Shown here one piece after another: positions 16,736-25,200 of a stretch of 64,000 nt of DNA. The position numbers were made by a program, and so were the translations under genes. Under the pieces are notes generated by a model that saw only the letters and a program-made list of their open reading frames with translations, was not told the DNA's origin and made no database searches. Positions within the stretch are counted from its first letter, which is position 1. Every line of letters begins with the position of its first letter. The DNA is from Paraburkholderia heleia NBRC 101817 (GTDB lineage Bacteria > Pseudomonadota > Gammaproteobacteria > Burkholderiales > Burkholderiaceae), in the NCBI RefSeq assembly GCF_000739775.1, contig NZ_BBJH01000027.1, positions 1-64,000 of the forward strand, in the 5' to 3' direction.

Positions 16736-17133
16736 TTCAATTTTCCAGGGAAAGCCGTTACGAGATTTCCGTATTGATCCGTCAGAACCGTCATTACGGT
16801 AGTCGGTTGATTGTTGTTGAACTTGTCTGTTCCGATGACGCGTCCCGTATCCACTTCTCGGACATAACTAACGCCAGAGCCGCTTTGAACGGTTTTTCTA
16901 ATTTGAGTTGAAACGGTATTCGGATCTTTCAGCAAATTACTCAACTCACTTTTGCTGATTGTAAACTGGCTCGCATTCACGCTTGGGTCGAGATGGCGGT
17001 CCGCGATGTGATCCATTCCATCATTGGTTACGTTAATCCGTGACTGAACCCGGCCAGGTGTAGAATCTGCGCTCCCAGTTGACTGTTGATCGCCGCCACT
17101 GGATAAGGTTGCGTTGCTGGCCCCATACCCCGA
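16732..17133 (-). pseudogene. orphan CdiA C-terminal toxin tip (module 2), possible RNase-fold toxin
   Basis: A cdiA fragment of 133 codons beginning at the seam as SGYGASNATLSSGGD. Unlike modules 1, 3 and 4, the frame stays open upstream to an ATG at 17214 inside the neighbouring immunity gene, so a 160-residue product is formally possible. The toxin part reads RINVTNDGMDHIADRHLDPS, and later VLTDQYGNLVTAFPG. An N-terminal H...RH pair with a C-terminal TAFPG strand recalls small secreted RNases of the BECR type, but this is a guess. It ends with a 4-nt overlap to its immunity gene. Confidence 0.75.
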
Positions 17134-17134
17134 T
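17121..17134 (-). repeat. conserved toxin-swap seam, module 2
   Basis: ATCGGGGTATGGGG on the minus strand, 7 nt after the end of the E5-type immunity gene. Confidence 0.75.
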
Positions 17135-17140
17135 CTGCAC

Positions 17141-17470
17141 TTACCATCCTGATATTGACGGAGCCGTAATAATGAACGTGTCGTGCTCAGGCAATTCAGA
17201 GCGGATGAACTCAATTGCAGCGAGATTGTTTACACGCGCTGAATTCAAATCAATCGGTGGCTCCGCGCCGTCCCAGATGCAGTCAATGCGTGCCTCGAAT
17301 CCCGGGTTGTGCCATATTCCGCCCTCGATGCGAGAAACTATAACCCCGTGTTCTGCTGCGTTTGTGCAGACAGAAATCGCGGCTTCGGCTGAGAGCTTCA
17401 TGACGATGCTTCCCCCGAGCGAGAAGTAGTCGTCAGCATCCGTGTAGCGCTTTGTTCTATCAAGCTTCAT
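17141..17470 (-). CDS. colicin E5-type immunity protein (orphan module 1)
   Basis: A 109-residue protein. MKLSAEAAISVCTNAAEHGV followed by EGGIWHNPGFEARID matches, from memory, the start of ImmE5 (MKLSPKAAIEVCNEAAKKG, then GGHWLNPGF). ImmE5 blocks colicin E5 by mimicking its tRNA substrate. The start at 17470 overlaps the toxin stop as TAATG; an in-frame ATG at 17485 would add five residues. About 20 residues precede the ImmE5-like core, longer than in the colicin plasmid version. The pairing with an E5-type toxin makes the assignment strong. Confidence 0.87.
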   Translation of the reverse strand: MKLDRTKRYTDADDYFSLGGSIVMKLSAEAAISVCTNAAEHGVIVSRIEGGIWHNPGFEARIDCIWDGAEPPIDLNSARVNNLAAIEFIRSELPEHDTFIITAPSISGW

Positions 17471-17820
17471 TATTTGCTCTTCCATTGAATACGGCTATCA
17501 GCTATCCACCTTGGATCGGTCTTGTCACTAATCTGAACGACCTCTCCGGTCCTGTCGTTCACGACAACGTAACCGTCCTTCGACCCATACACCGTAGCCG
17601 TGTCGTTTCTAGGTAAGCCGTCCGGTGTTTTCGATGCAGAACGCTTGTCGAAAGCTGTGCCCGTAGGACCGTTGTTGATCGCATTTTGAACGTCTTGCTC
17701 CGTCCATCCTCGTTCTGGCAGTTGCTTGCCGATCTTGTCGTCAATGACGGAACCTTGTGCCTTGCCGTTGTTGTTTTGATCGCCGCTGTTGAGTATCGCA
17801 TTACCAGCCCCATACCCCGA
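17470..17820 (-). pseudogene. orphan CdiA toxin tip (module 1), colicin E5-type tRNA ribonuclease
   Basis: A cdiA fragment of 116 codons starting at the seam (SGYGAGNAILNSGD). The remainder matches the colicin E5 ribonuclease domain closely: IGKQLPERGWTEQDVQNAIN, NGPTGTAFDKRS, KTPDGLPRNDTATVYG, VVVNDRTGEVVQISDKTDP and DSRIQWK. Colicin E5 cuts tRNAs for Tyr, His, Asn and Asp in the anticodon loop. There is no start codon, and an in-frame TGA lies directly before the seam (17821-17823), so the toxin is silent unless recombined onto an intact cdiA. The reading frame itself is undamaged. Confidence 0.88.
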
Positions 17821-17821
17821 T
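17808..17821 (-). repeat. conserved toxin-swap seam, module 1
   Basis: ATCGGGGTATGGGG on the minus strand. This copy borders the GC-rich insert rather than an immunity gene. Confidence 0.75.
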
Positions 17822-18017
17822 CACTCACCCCCGACGCACCCGCCGTTGTCGAACCACGTTTTTCCCTGACGCCTCCGGCACTTGCAAACCATTTTGCCCT
17901 GACCCGTCCTTCGGGATGCAGTTTTTTGCCCCGACGCGGGTTTAAGCCTAAAGACGCGAGTTTGCCAGAGGAGGCGCTCACCCTGTCTCAATTTGCACTG
18001 GAGGACAAGGCATCATC

Positions 18018-18062
18018 CCGCCTGGTTTGCCGTCGGCCTGCGGCCGCCGGCAAACCAGGCGG
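18018..18062. repeat. 15-bp perfect inverted repeat
   Basis: Arms CCGCCTGGTTTGCCG (18018-18032) and its exact complement (18048-18062) flank a GC-rich 15-nt loop that can itself pair through GGCC. There is no T run on either side, so it is more likely a recombination or processing structure than a terminator. Confidence 0.75.
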
Positions 18063-18505
18063 AACAGGGGCCACTGTGGACCACTGCTCCATGACCGTGG
18101 TGGCCGTCCGCGCACCGCCCCGGCACTGAACCCGTCAAGGCCGCGCAACGCGCGCCCGAAGGGGCAGCCTTGACGGCGGGCGGTGTGCCACGCTCGGCCA
18201 TGCGGTGCAAGACGACACGGCGGCTTGCACCGCATGCAGACCGCGCTTTTGCGTTGCTGCTGCTTCCGCCGTCAGGCGGCTAACCAGGGAGCCCCTCGGG
18301 GGCGGACGGGAGGGCGGCTGCGAGCACGGAGCGAAGGCCCGAAGGGCCGCAGCCCGAGCGCAGCAGACCCCTGGGCGGGCAGGGCCGTCACCCTTCGCGC
18401 ACCGCGCGCTGACCAGGTCTTTGTTCGTATTCCAGGATCATGGCCGCTTTATGGCCCTGACTTCCTCCTGGGCGCAACGCGCCCACGGCGGGCCGGGGGC
18501 GCCAG

Positions 18506-18607
18506 ACATAAGGCAAATTAGCGACGGCCAGCGGGCCGGCGCCGCGATGGGACAGGTGGACCGAAGGCGACGGCCCGCTGGCCGTCGCTAATTTCCCAGC
18601 CTTATGT
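18506..18607. repeat. long hairpin with 23-bp perfect arms and a 9-bp outer extension
   Basis: Arms 18515-18537 and 18572-18594 are exact reverse complements over 23 bp (left arm begins AAATTAGCGACGGCC). After a 4-nt bulge the stem continues for 9 bp with ACATAAGGC (18506-18514) and GCCTTATGT (18599-18607). The loop of 34 nt is not conserved with anything else in the window. Confidence 0.8.
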
Positions 18608-18609
18608 TG

Positions 18610-18658
18610 AATTGGTTATTACCTGGCAGCCCGAAGGGATGACGGGCAATAACCAATT
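18610..18658. repeat. third inverted repeat
   Basis: AATTGGTTATT (18610-18620) pairs with AATAACCAATT (18648-18658); an inner stem GCCCG/CGGGC lies at 18629-18633 and 18643-18647. It starts 3 nt after the long hairpin and ends 61 nt before the recombinase stop. Confidence 0.7.
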
Positions 18659-18718
18659 TACCCCCGGCCCTCGTACCCCTCCGGCCCGCAGGGCCGCCGC
18701 ACATGCCTTCATCGTTCT

Positions 18719-18811
18719 TCACTTCTTCAACCGCCGCCGCAATCGCGCCGGATGCGTCGCGGCATGCACTTCCTTGAGCTTGCGGATGGCAATGTGCGTA
18801 TACACCTGTGT
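18719..18811 (-). pseudogene. 3' fragment of a tyrosine recombinase
   Basis: The minus strand reads TQVYTHIAIRKLKEVHAATH then PARLRRRLKK and a TGA. This is the C-terminal end of a tyrosine site-specific recombinase, with the active-site Tyr in TQVYTH, as found in integrases of burkholderial mobile elements. Only about 30 codons remain; the upstream part is lost at the junction with the symE remnant near 18820. It marks the GC-rich segment as mobile-element derived. Confidence 0.7.
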
Positions 18812-18820
18812 ACTCTTCAG

Positions 18821-18862
18821 GTCACCGTCGAGCACGGCAGGCTCGTCATCACGCCAGACTGA
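18821..18862 (+). pseudogene. symE 3' remnant
   Basis: Codes for VTVEHGRLVITPD and a stop, the last 13 residues of the intact symE at 14689-14919 with one changed lead residue and one silent change. It is followed by a homologous terminator. Homology stops at 18820, next to the recombinase fragment. Confidence 0.82.
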
Positions 18863-18874
18863 ACAGCTCCACAG

Positions 18875-18908
18875 ACAACAAACCCAGCTCGATAGCTGGG
18901 TTTGTTGT
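18875..18908. terminator. bidirectional hairpin terminator downstream of the main CDI immunity gene
   Basis: ACAACAAACCCAGCT and AGCTGGGTTTGTTGT form a perfect 15-bp stem with a cgat loop, ending 10 nt before the immunity stop. Compared with the hairpin at 14933-14962, the stem top differs on both sides in step (GGC/GCC against AGCT/AGCT), so pairing is conserved. Confidence 0.85.
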
Positions 18909-18918
18909 TACTGCCACT

Positions 18919-19239
18919 TCAATTTTTCTTTGGACAAACAACGTGTTTCAGTTGCATTCGGCCGTCGTGTTCTCGAGCAAGCCATCCAAAGTTCTCAACA
19001 TTAATTAGCTGCCCGCAGACGAAGCACCGATTTGGCCACCCATGAGCACGCCATTTCGCGATTTCCTGGAACTCAACCCCGTGCGCATATGCAGTCCACT
19101 CGCTTCGAGACATACCTAAGGCGTCATGCACAGGAATAGTCCTGTCCATATCTGCCAGGACCTCATCAGAAATGTCCTCGGCCTGCGCATCAGTGATGAG
19201 ACCTTCAATCAGTTCTTGCAGCAAATCATGTCTTTTCAT
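18919..19239 (-). CDS. cdiI: CDI immunity protein for the colicin E3-type toxin
   Basis: A 106-residue protein beginning 4 nt after the cdiA stop, where a cognate immunity gene is expected. The N-terminal half is helical and acidic (MKRHDLLQELIEGLITDAQA). The C-terminal half has NRCFVCGQLINVENFGW and a later HVVCPKK, so two Cys plus a third may bind zinc. It does not resemble ImmE3 as I remember it (an 85-residue acidic protein without this Cys pair), which suggests a different immunity family. The protective role is inferred from position. Confidence 0.8.
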   Translation of the reverse strand: MKRHDLLQELIEGLITDAQAEDISDEVLADMDRTIPVHDALGMSRSEWTAYAHGVEFQEIAKWRAHGWPNRCFVCGQLINVENFGWLAREHDGRMQLKHVVCPKKN

Positions 19240-19243
19240 GGCA

Positions 19244-22200
19244 TTAACGGTTGTTGAGCTTTCGACCGGGAACGGCGTCCTTATACATATCGCCCGTCAC
19301 CGGGTCCATTGAGCCCAAATGCACGCCGCGTTTGTTGTAAACCTCAATATCGTTATGCGTGTAGTCCCATTCATAAAACAGCTTCCCGTCTGTCTTTACA
19401 CCGTTTCCAGCACTATTAAGACCTTGCCAAACAGGACTGTCCGCTTTCGATGGGTTAGCTTGACGACTGTTATCCCCGCCGTTGCCGCTATTTAACGTCG
19501 TATTACCGGTCGCATACCCCGGAACGTATCCGGGCGTTCCCGGCGTCACGGCAGGTACCACCGTACATACCGGCGGCACGCACACCGCAACCGGAACCGC
19601 TGAACCACCCGTCGCCGGTGGTTTCGAGTTCCCTCCCGGCCCGTTCAGGTCATCCGGGCTTACATACGGCCCCTGCGGCCCGTTTGCATTCACCAGCGCT
19701 GCAAACTGGTTCGCCAGATTTTGCGCGCCGCGCCCTGCGCTCGCAAGCTGATCGCCAATAAAGTCCAGTAACTGACTGCCCGTGCCACCCGTGCCCGCCG
19801 CATTGCCCGTGCTGCGGTTATACAGGTCCGCATTCGCTCCCGTGAACGCGCCCATGCTCCCGCCCACCAATGCTCCACCCGCACCGGCCAGCACGTTCGA
19901 CACCACATTGCCCAGCGTCATCGACCCCGTCGCACTGCCAATCTGGTCAGCCAGCCCGTTCAGCTTGCCAGCCAGCGCCGACGCCACGCCCGCGCCCGCA
20001 GCGCCTGCCGCTGCCGATCCAATCCCGCCTCCACCCAGACCTCCAAGCAGTGCGCCGCCTGCAATGTGCAGCTCCGTGCGGTTCGTTCCACCTTCGTCCC
20101 ACGACTTCACATCGGCCATTGCCGCAGTGTAGGCATCCATGTCGCCCGCGGCTTTTGCGGCATCTGCCGCTTTCTGGGCGTCGGCCTTCTTTCCATCAGC
20201 GTAGGCAGCAATCCCCTGCGCCACCACCTGGGCTGCCGCCTGTGCCGCCTGTATCGTGTCCGCCTGCTGGTTCAGGATATGGTTCACGTCCGGCGTCTTC
20301 GACACCGTCCCGTTCGTGTCCGTGGTGTCGCGGCCCAGATTCGCAATGTCCTGCGTCTGCGCGGCCTGGTTGGTGATGTTGATCGTGCCCGCACTCACCG
20401 CGCTACGCGTCGTCGCACTCTGGTCGCCGCTCTCGTTCAGGGCCATCGGAATCCCGCCACCCGAGCCGCTCACCGAACCCGGACCCGTCGCCTTGCCGGT
20501 ATTTCCGACACCCACCCCGGCACTGATCCCCGCACTCGTGGCACTGTAATGCGACTGGTTCTGGATATCGCTGAAGGTCAGTGTGCCGGTCGTGAGGTTG
20601 TTCTGCGACGCGTCCGCTGTGCTGGTAATAACCGCACCGGTCAGGTCCGTATTGCCCTTGACGTTGATATCGAATCCGCCGCTGCCCGCATTGATGCCTG
20701 CCTGTTCGTTCACCTGCGCGTAGTTGCTATCCGCATGGCCGTTCTGTGCGCTGACGCTCGCGCTCCCTCCTGCCTGGCTGATGCTAATTCCGCCACCCAC
20801 GCTGCTCTGGTGCGCGGTGCTCACGGTCGTATCCTGAACGCTCCCGATATTGAGGTTACCGCCGACCTGCGCGGTCACCTGGTTACCGTTGAGCTGCGAG
20901 CCGATGATATTCGTATCGCCGCCCGAGACGACCGTCACGCCATTCGCCCCGTTGACATGTGAAGCGTTCTGGATCGCCGCGTTGCTGTTCGCGTCGCCGT
21001 GTGCGTTGGACATCGACGCCGAGACACCGAAACCCTGCGTCCCGTACGACACACCGACGCTCGCGCTGCTGGAACTGTTCGTGCTTTGCGTGACATCGGT
21101 ATTCGTCGTATTGACGATATTGACCTGATTCTTTGCGGCGAGAACGACGTCGTTCGCGCTGACGCTCGAACCGGCGATTGTCAGGTTGCCGCTACCGGGC
21201 GCACCGCTGCCGGTTGCCACAAAAGCGGCAGTACCGCCTGCCTGAACGTTCGAGCCCGCCTGGATCGTCTGATCCTCCGACGACTGGCTCTGGCTTTTGC
21301 TCGACCCAACGCTGACCTGTACGCCGACGCTCGGCGCGTTGGCCGCGTTCGAGATGCCGTTCTTCGCCATGTCGTACGCACCATAGCCCGCCAGCGCTGC
21401 ATCGCCGCCCGCTGCTATCGCATGCAACGCCTCGGCACGTCCGTTGCTGTTGCCGCTCGCGAGCGCCTGGCCCTGCTGGTATGCGCCGTTGATCGCATCG
21501 CCCACGCTGCCCGAGAGGCCGATCGTTATCCCGCTGCTGGCCGTTTTCTGTGTCTGCGCCCGATGTGAGGTATCCGTCGCGGAGTCGATAATGACGTTGG
21601 CCGCCGTACCCGTAATGTCCTGCGCCGCGACGAGGTCGCTACCCGTGACATGCAGGGTATTGCCCGCCTGAATCGAGAGGCTACCGTTGAGCGAACCGAC
21701 GGTGCTTCCGTTGTTCGTGACGCCCGATTCGCTGTCGGTCGTTGCGAGCTTGCTGGTACCCACCGTAACGGTCAGGCCGCTGGCACTCAGGCCCGAATGT
21801 TTTTCCTGATAGGTGCCCGACGACTGCATGGTGTCCTGCGTCGTCGTGATGTTCACGTCATGCGTGGCGCTTAAGGACACATCGTTCGTCCCGACAACCG
21901 TGCTGCCCGCGACGTTGATATCGTTTCCGCTGGAGACCGACACCGCATCCGCCGAAACCGTGCTGCCCTGGTTGGCGGTCGTCGTCGTGTCGCGGCTGCT
22001 CGATACCTCCTTGCTACTCACCACATGACTATGGGTGCCCGTCTGCGTCGAGTTATCCACATGGGTCGCCGTGGCCGCGCCGATGCTGACGTTATTCGCC
22101 GCCACCAGCGTCGCCGTTCCCTGGTCGAGATTGACCGTGCTACCCGTGATATTGATATCGTGGCCCGATGCGACGGTCAGCGAATTCCCGGAGTTGAGCG

Positions 22201-25200
22201 TCGTCGCCGTCAGCGTATCGTCAGACTTGTGCAGCGAATCGGTATATTGGCCGTTGTGATCGCTGGTCGCACTGTTGCTGTCTACCGTCGAGGTCGTCTT
22301 TGCTGCCTGAAGCGTGACGTCGCCCTTCGCCACAACCGTACCGCCACCGCCAAGGTTGATATTCGCGCCCGTCGCGGTGAGGTTCCCACCCACGCCGATC
22401 TGCGACACGCCACCGACATTCACGTTGCTGCCGGTCGCCTCGTTGATGTTCGTGTCCGATACGCCGCCCGCGCGTGATACGACTTTCTGTTCGCCTGTCT
22501 GTACGGTCCCGACGTCGTAGTTGCCACCCACGGCCACGCCGAGGTTACCGCCGACATTGAGGTTGGCCCCGTTCTGCTCGAAGTCGCCGCCCGTGACGAT
22601 GGCTGCATCGCCCTTCACATTCAGGTTCGCGATGGGCCCGAGCGTTGTGGTGGTCCGGGTCGCGCCTGTGTCGCTGACCTGGTTGAAGGTATTCACCGCC
22701 GTATTGAGAAGCAGGTTGCCGCCCGCGTTCAGCGCGAGACTGCCCGCGTTCACGGTGGCCGAAGTCAGGTCTACAGTGCCGGTCGTCGTCAGCGACATCA
22801 GGCCGCCGCTGTTGAGCGCACCAAACGCGTTGTCAATCTGCCGGCCCTGGATCGAAAGCGTATTGCTGGCCTGAACATTGCCACTATTGTTGAAGGTCTG
22901 CGCGTTCTTCAGGTCGATATCGGTCGCCGCAATCAGCGGCCCGTTCATCTCCTGCTGGCTCGCCTTCGCAAGGTAGACGACCGGCACGAGCACGGACTGC
23001 CCGTCGACAACCTCGGTCTGCATGATGACGACGTTGGTTGTGAGCGCCGCGACCTGATCGGCTGACAGGGCCATGCCAAGCGGCAGGTCAAGCTGCCCGG
23101 CGAGCGCCGCGCCCGCCGCCATCAGCGCCTCATACATCGCCTGGGTGTCGGTATAGGGACCGAGGACCGCCTTGCCGGTGAGCGAGGTGATCTGGTTCTG
23201 GACGAGCTGGGCCTCGTACAGACCGTCGCCAAGGCGCTTTTCCACGTTCTGCGGATTCAGCCCGAGCATGTTGAGGTAGTAGTTGCTCGAAATGAACGAT
23301 TTCGCGCTCGTAAAGGCCGGATTCGTCTCGATCAGGTACGGCGCATCCGGCGCGGTATTCCGGTGGAACAGGCCACCCTGGGGAATCGTCAGGTTGGAGA
23401 GGACGTTGACCGCCGTGGCGCTTGCGATCACGGAATTAACGAGCCCGGAGCCGCCATCGACCGAAGCCGTACCTCCTTTCGACCCGCCCGCATTTCCGGT
23501 GACGCCGCCGACGCTCACACCACCGAGCGACTGGCCGGGGACCAGGCCGAGCGACGGGATACCCGCGTTACCCGCGGTGTTGTCGATGTTGACGCCCGTA
23601 CCGGTGATCGTGCCGCCCGCAACAAAGGTCGATTCGTAGCCCGGCAGTGCATAGGTGCGGATATCTGCCGGTGCATTACAGCCGCTTGCGCAGAATGAGT
23701 AGGTCCAGTCGGGAATGCTGCCGTCATAGTTGCGGTAGTGGTAAAGCCCCGAGTACGTCACCTGTACCCCGGGTGCCGTCTGTCCCTGCCAGCTATCCTG
23801 GTCGAGCGTGACCGGCATCGCAATGTTGCCGGCTGCTGCAACCGCACTCCAGAAGTTCTGGAACAGGCCGACGTTCGAGGCATTCAGGCTGCCACCCGAA
23901 ACGACCTGCGCCTGCGGACTGATGGACGCAATGAAATTGCCCAGCGCCGTGCCCGTATAGGTCGTGTATTCGTAGTCGCTGTTCATCTGGCCGCTGTGCG
24001 GCGGATCGATGTAGACGCCACCGATACAGGACGGGCAAGGTGTGTTCACCTGGCCGGTGGTGCCGCTCAGCCTGACGCCCAGGCTCGCCAGCAAGCTGGT
24101 ATCGACGGGCTGGTTCAGGCCGGTCGTCGTCATCGTCGCGCGGGTATTGGTGAACTGGTTCGCGTCAAGCTCCATGTCGCCCGCTGACTGGATCAGCGCG
24201 GACTGGTTGCGGATCAGGTTCGCGTTCCTGTAGCTGCCGTCCGCATTTTTCCCGCCCGCCAGCACGACCTTGCCGAGACCGTAGACCGCAGTGGTCGCCT
24301 GCGTATCGGTCATCGCGGTGTCGTCGCGGTTCTCGATGTCAGGCGCAAGCAGTTCAAGCGTGCCATTGCTGTCCGTCGCACCGATCAGCGCGGTCGGGCC
24401 CACGTTCGACAACGTTTGCGTGGCATTGAGCGAAACGCTGCTGCCGACCATTGCGCCCATGTTTTCGAGCGTCGTCGAGTGCGTGGTGAGCGTACCGCCT
24501 GCCATCATCGCGCCGCTGTTCTGGATATCGTTCGCCTTGACGTCGAGGTTATCGACTGCCTGAAGTGCCGCAGTGTTGGTGAAGGTGCCAGGCAGCGTGA
24601 AGGTCAGGTTGTGACCAGCGCTGAACTGGAAATCCGGCGTCGGTGCGAAATTGCCCTGAACGTTCACGGCCACGTCATTCGCGGCGCTGTACGCGCCACC
24701 GCCCAGGAGCGTTGGCGCGTTAACGGTCAGGTCATGCGTCGCGCCGATTTTCCCGTTCGTATTGGTAATCGCACCTGTTGTCGTAACGGCAACATCGCCG
24801 GTCGAATCCGTAAAGGAGCCGATCAGGCTGTTGCTGTTATCGATCGTGCCTGCCTGCACCGCGACGCTTGCACCGCTCAGTTGCGCGCCCTGGGTATTCA
24901 CGAGCGCCGAGGCGTTGACGGCAACGCTGCCGCTGCCCGTGATGACGCCATTGCCGTTGATGGTCTGGCTGCCACCCTGTAAGGTTTCATCGCCCGTGCC
25001 GAGATTGCTGATAAGGCCACCCGTGTTGTCGATGGACGAGGCCTGGATGGCGAGCGTGCTGGCGTCCCCTGTTGCGCCCGTGCCGGACTGGATCTGTCCG
25101 TTCGTCGTGGACAGCGCGCCGCCGCTCGTGAGCGACATGGACCCGAGCGAACGGATTGCCCCCTGCGTGTTGATCAGGTTACCTGTGACGTTCGACGTGA

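Larger units (their letters stand above)
17824..18718. mobile_element. GC-rich inserted segment with long inverted repeats, remnant of a mobile element
   Basis: About 0.9 kb of very GC-rich sequence splits the AT-richer toxin array: CT module 1 lies on one side, the main immunity gene on the other. No intact gene is supported, and the open frames across it are low-complexity. It carries three hairpins (listed separately) and abuts a recombinase 3' fragment. The style of repeats, such as cccgaaggg and gggagcccctcgggggcgg, resembles intergenic parts of integrative elements or plasmids; this is inference. Confidence 0.55.

Noticed and set aside
17826..18591. Plus-strand open frames in the GC-rich insert as genes
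   Set aside because: They are Arg/Pro/Gly-rich low-complexity frames crossing strong hairpins, with no ribosome sites or recognisable domains.
20066..20962. Plus-strand open frames opposite cdiA
   Set aside because: They are antisense to FHA repeats, Arg-rich and without start signals; cdiA continues unbroken beneath them.
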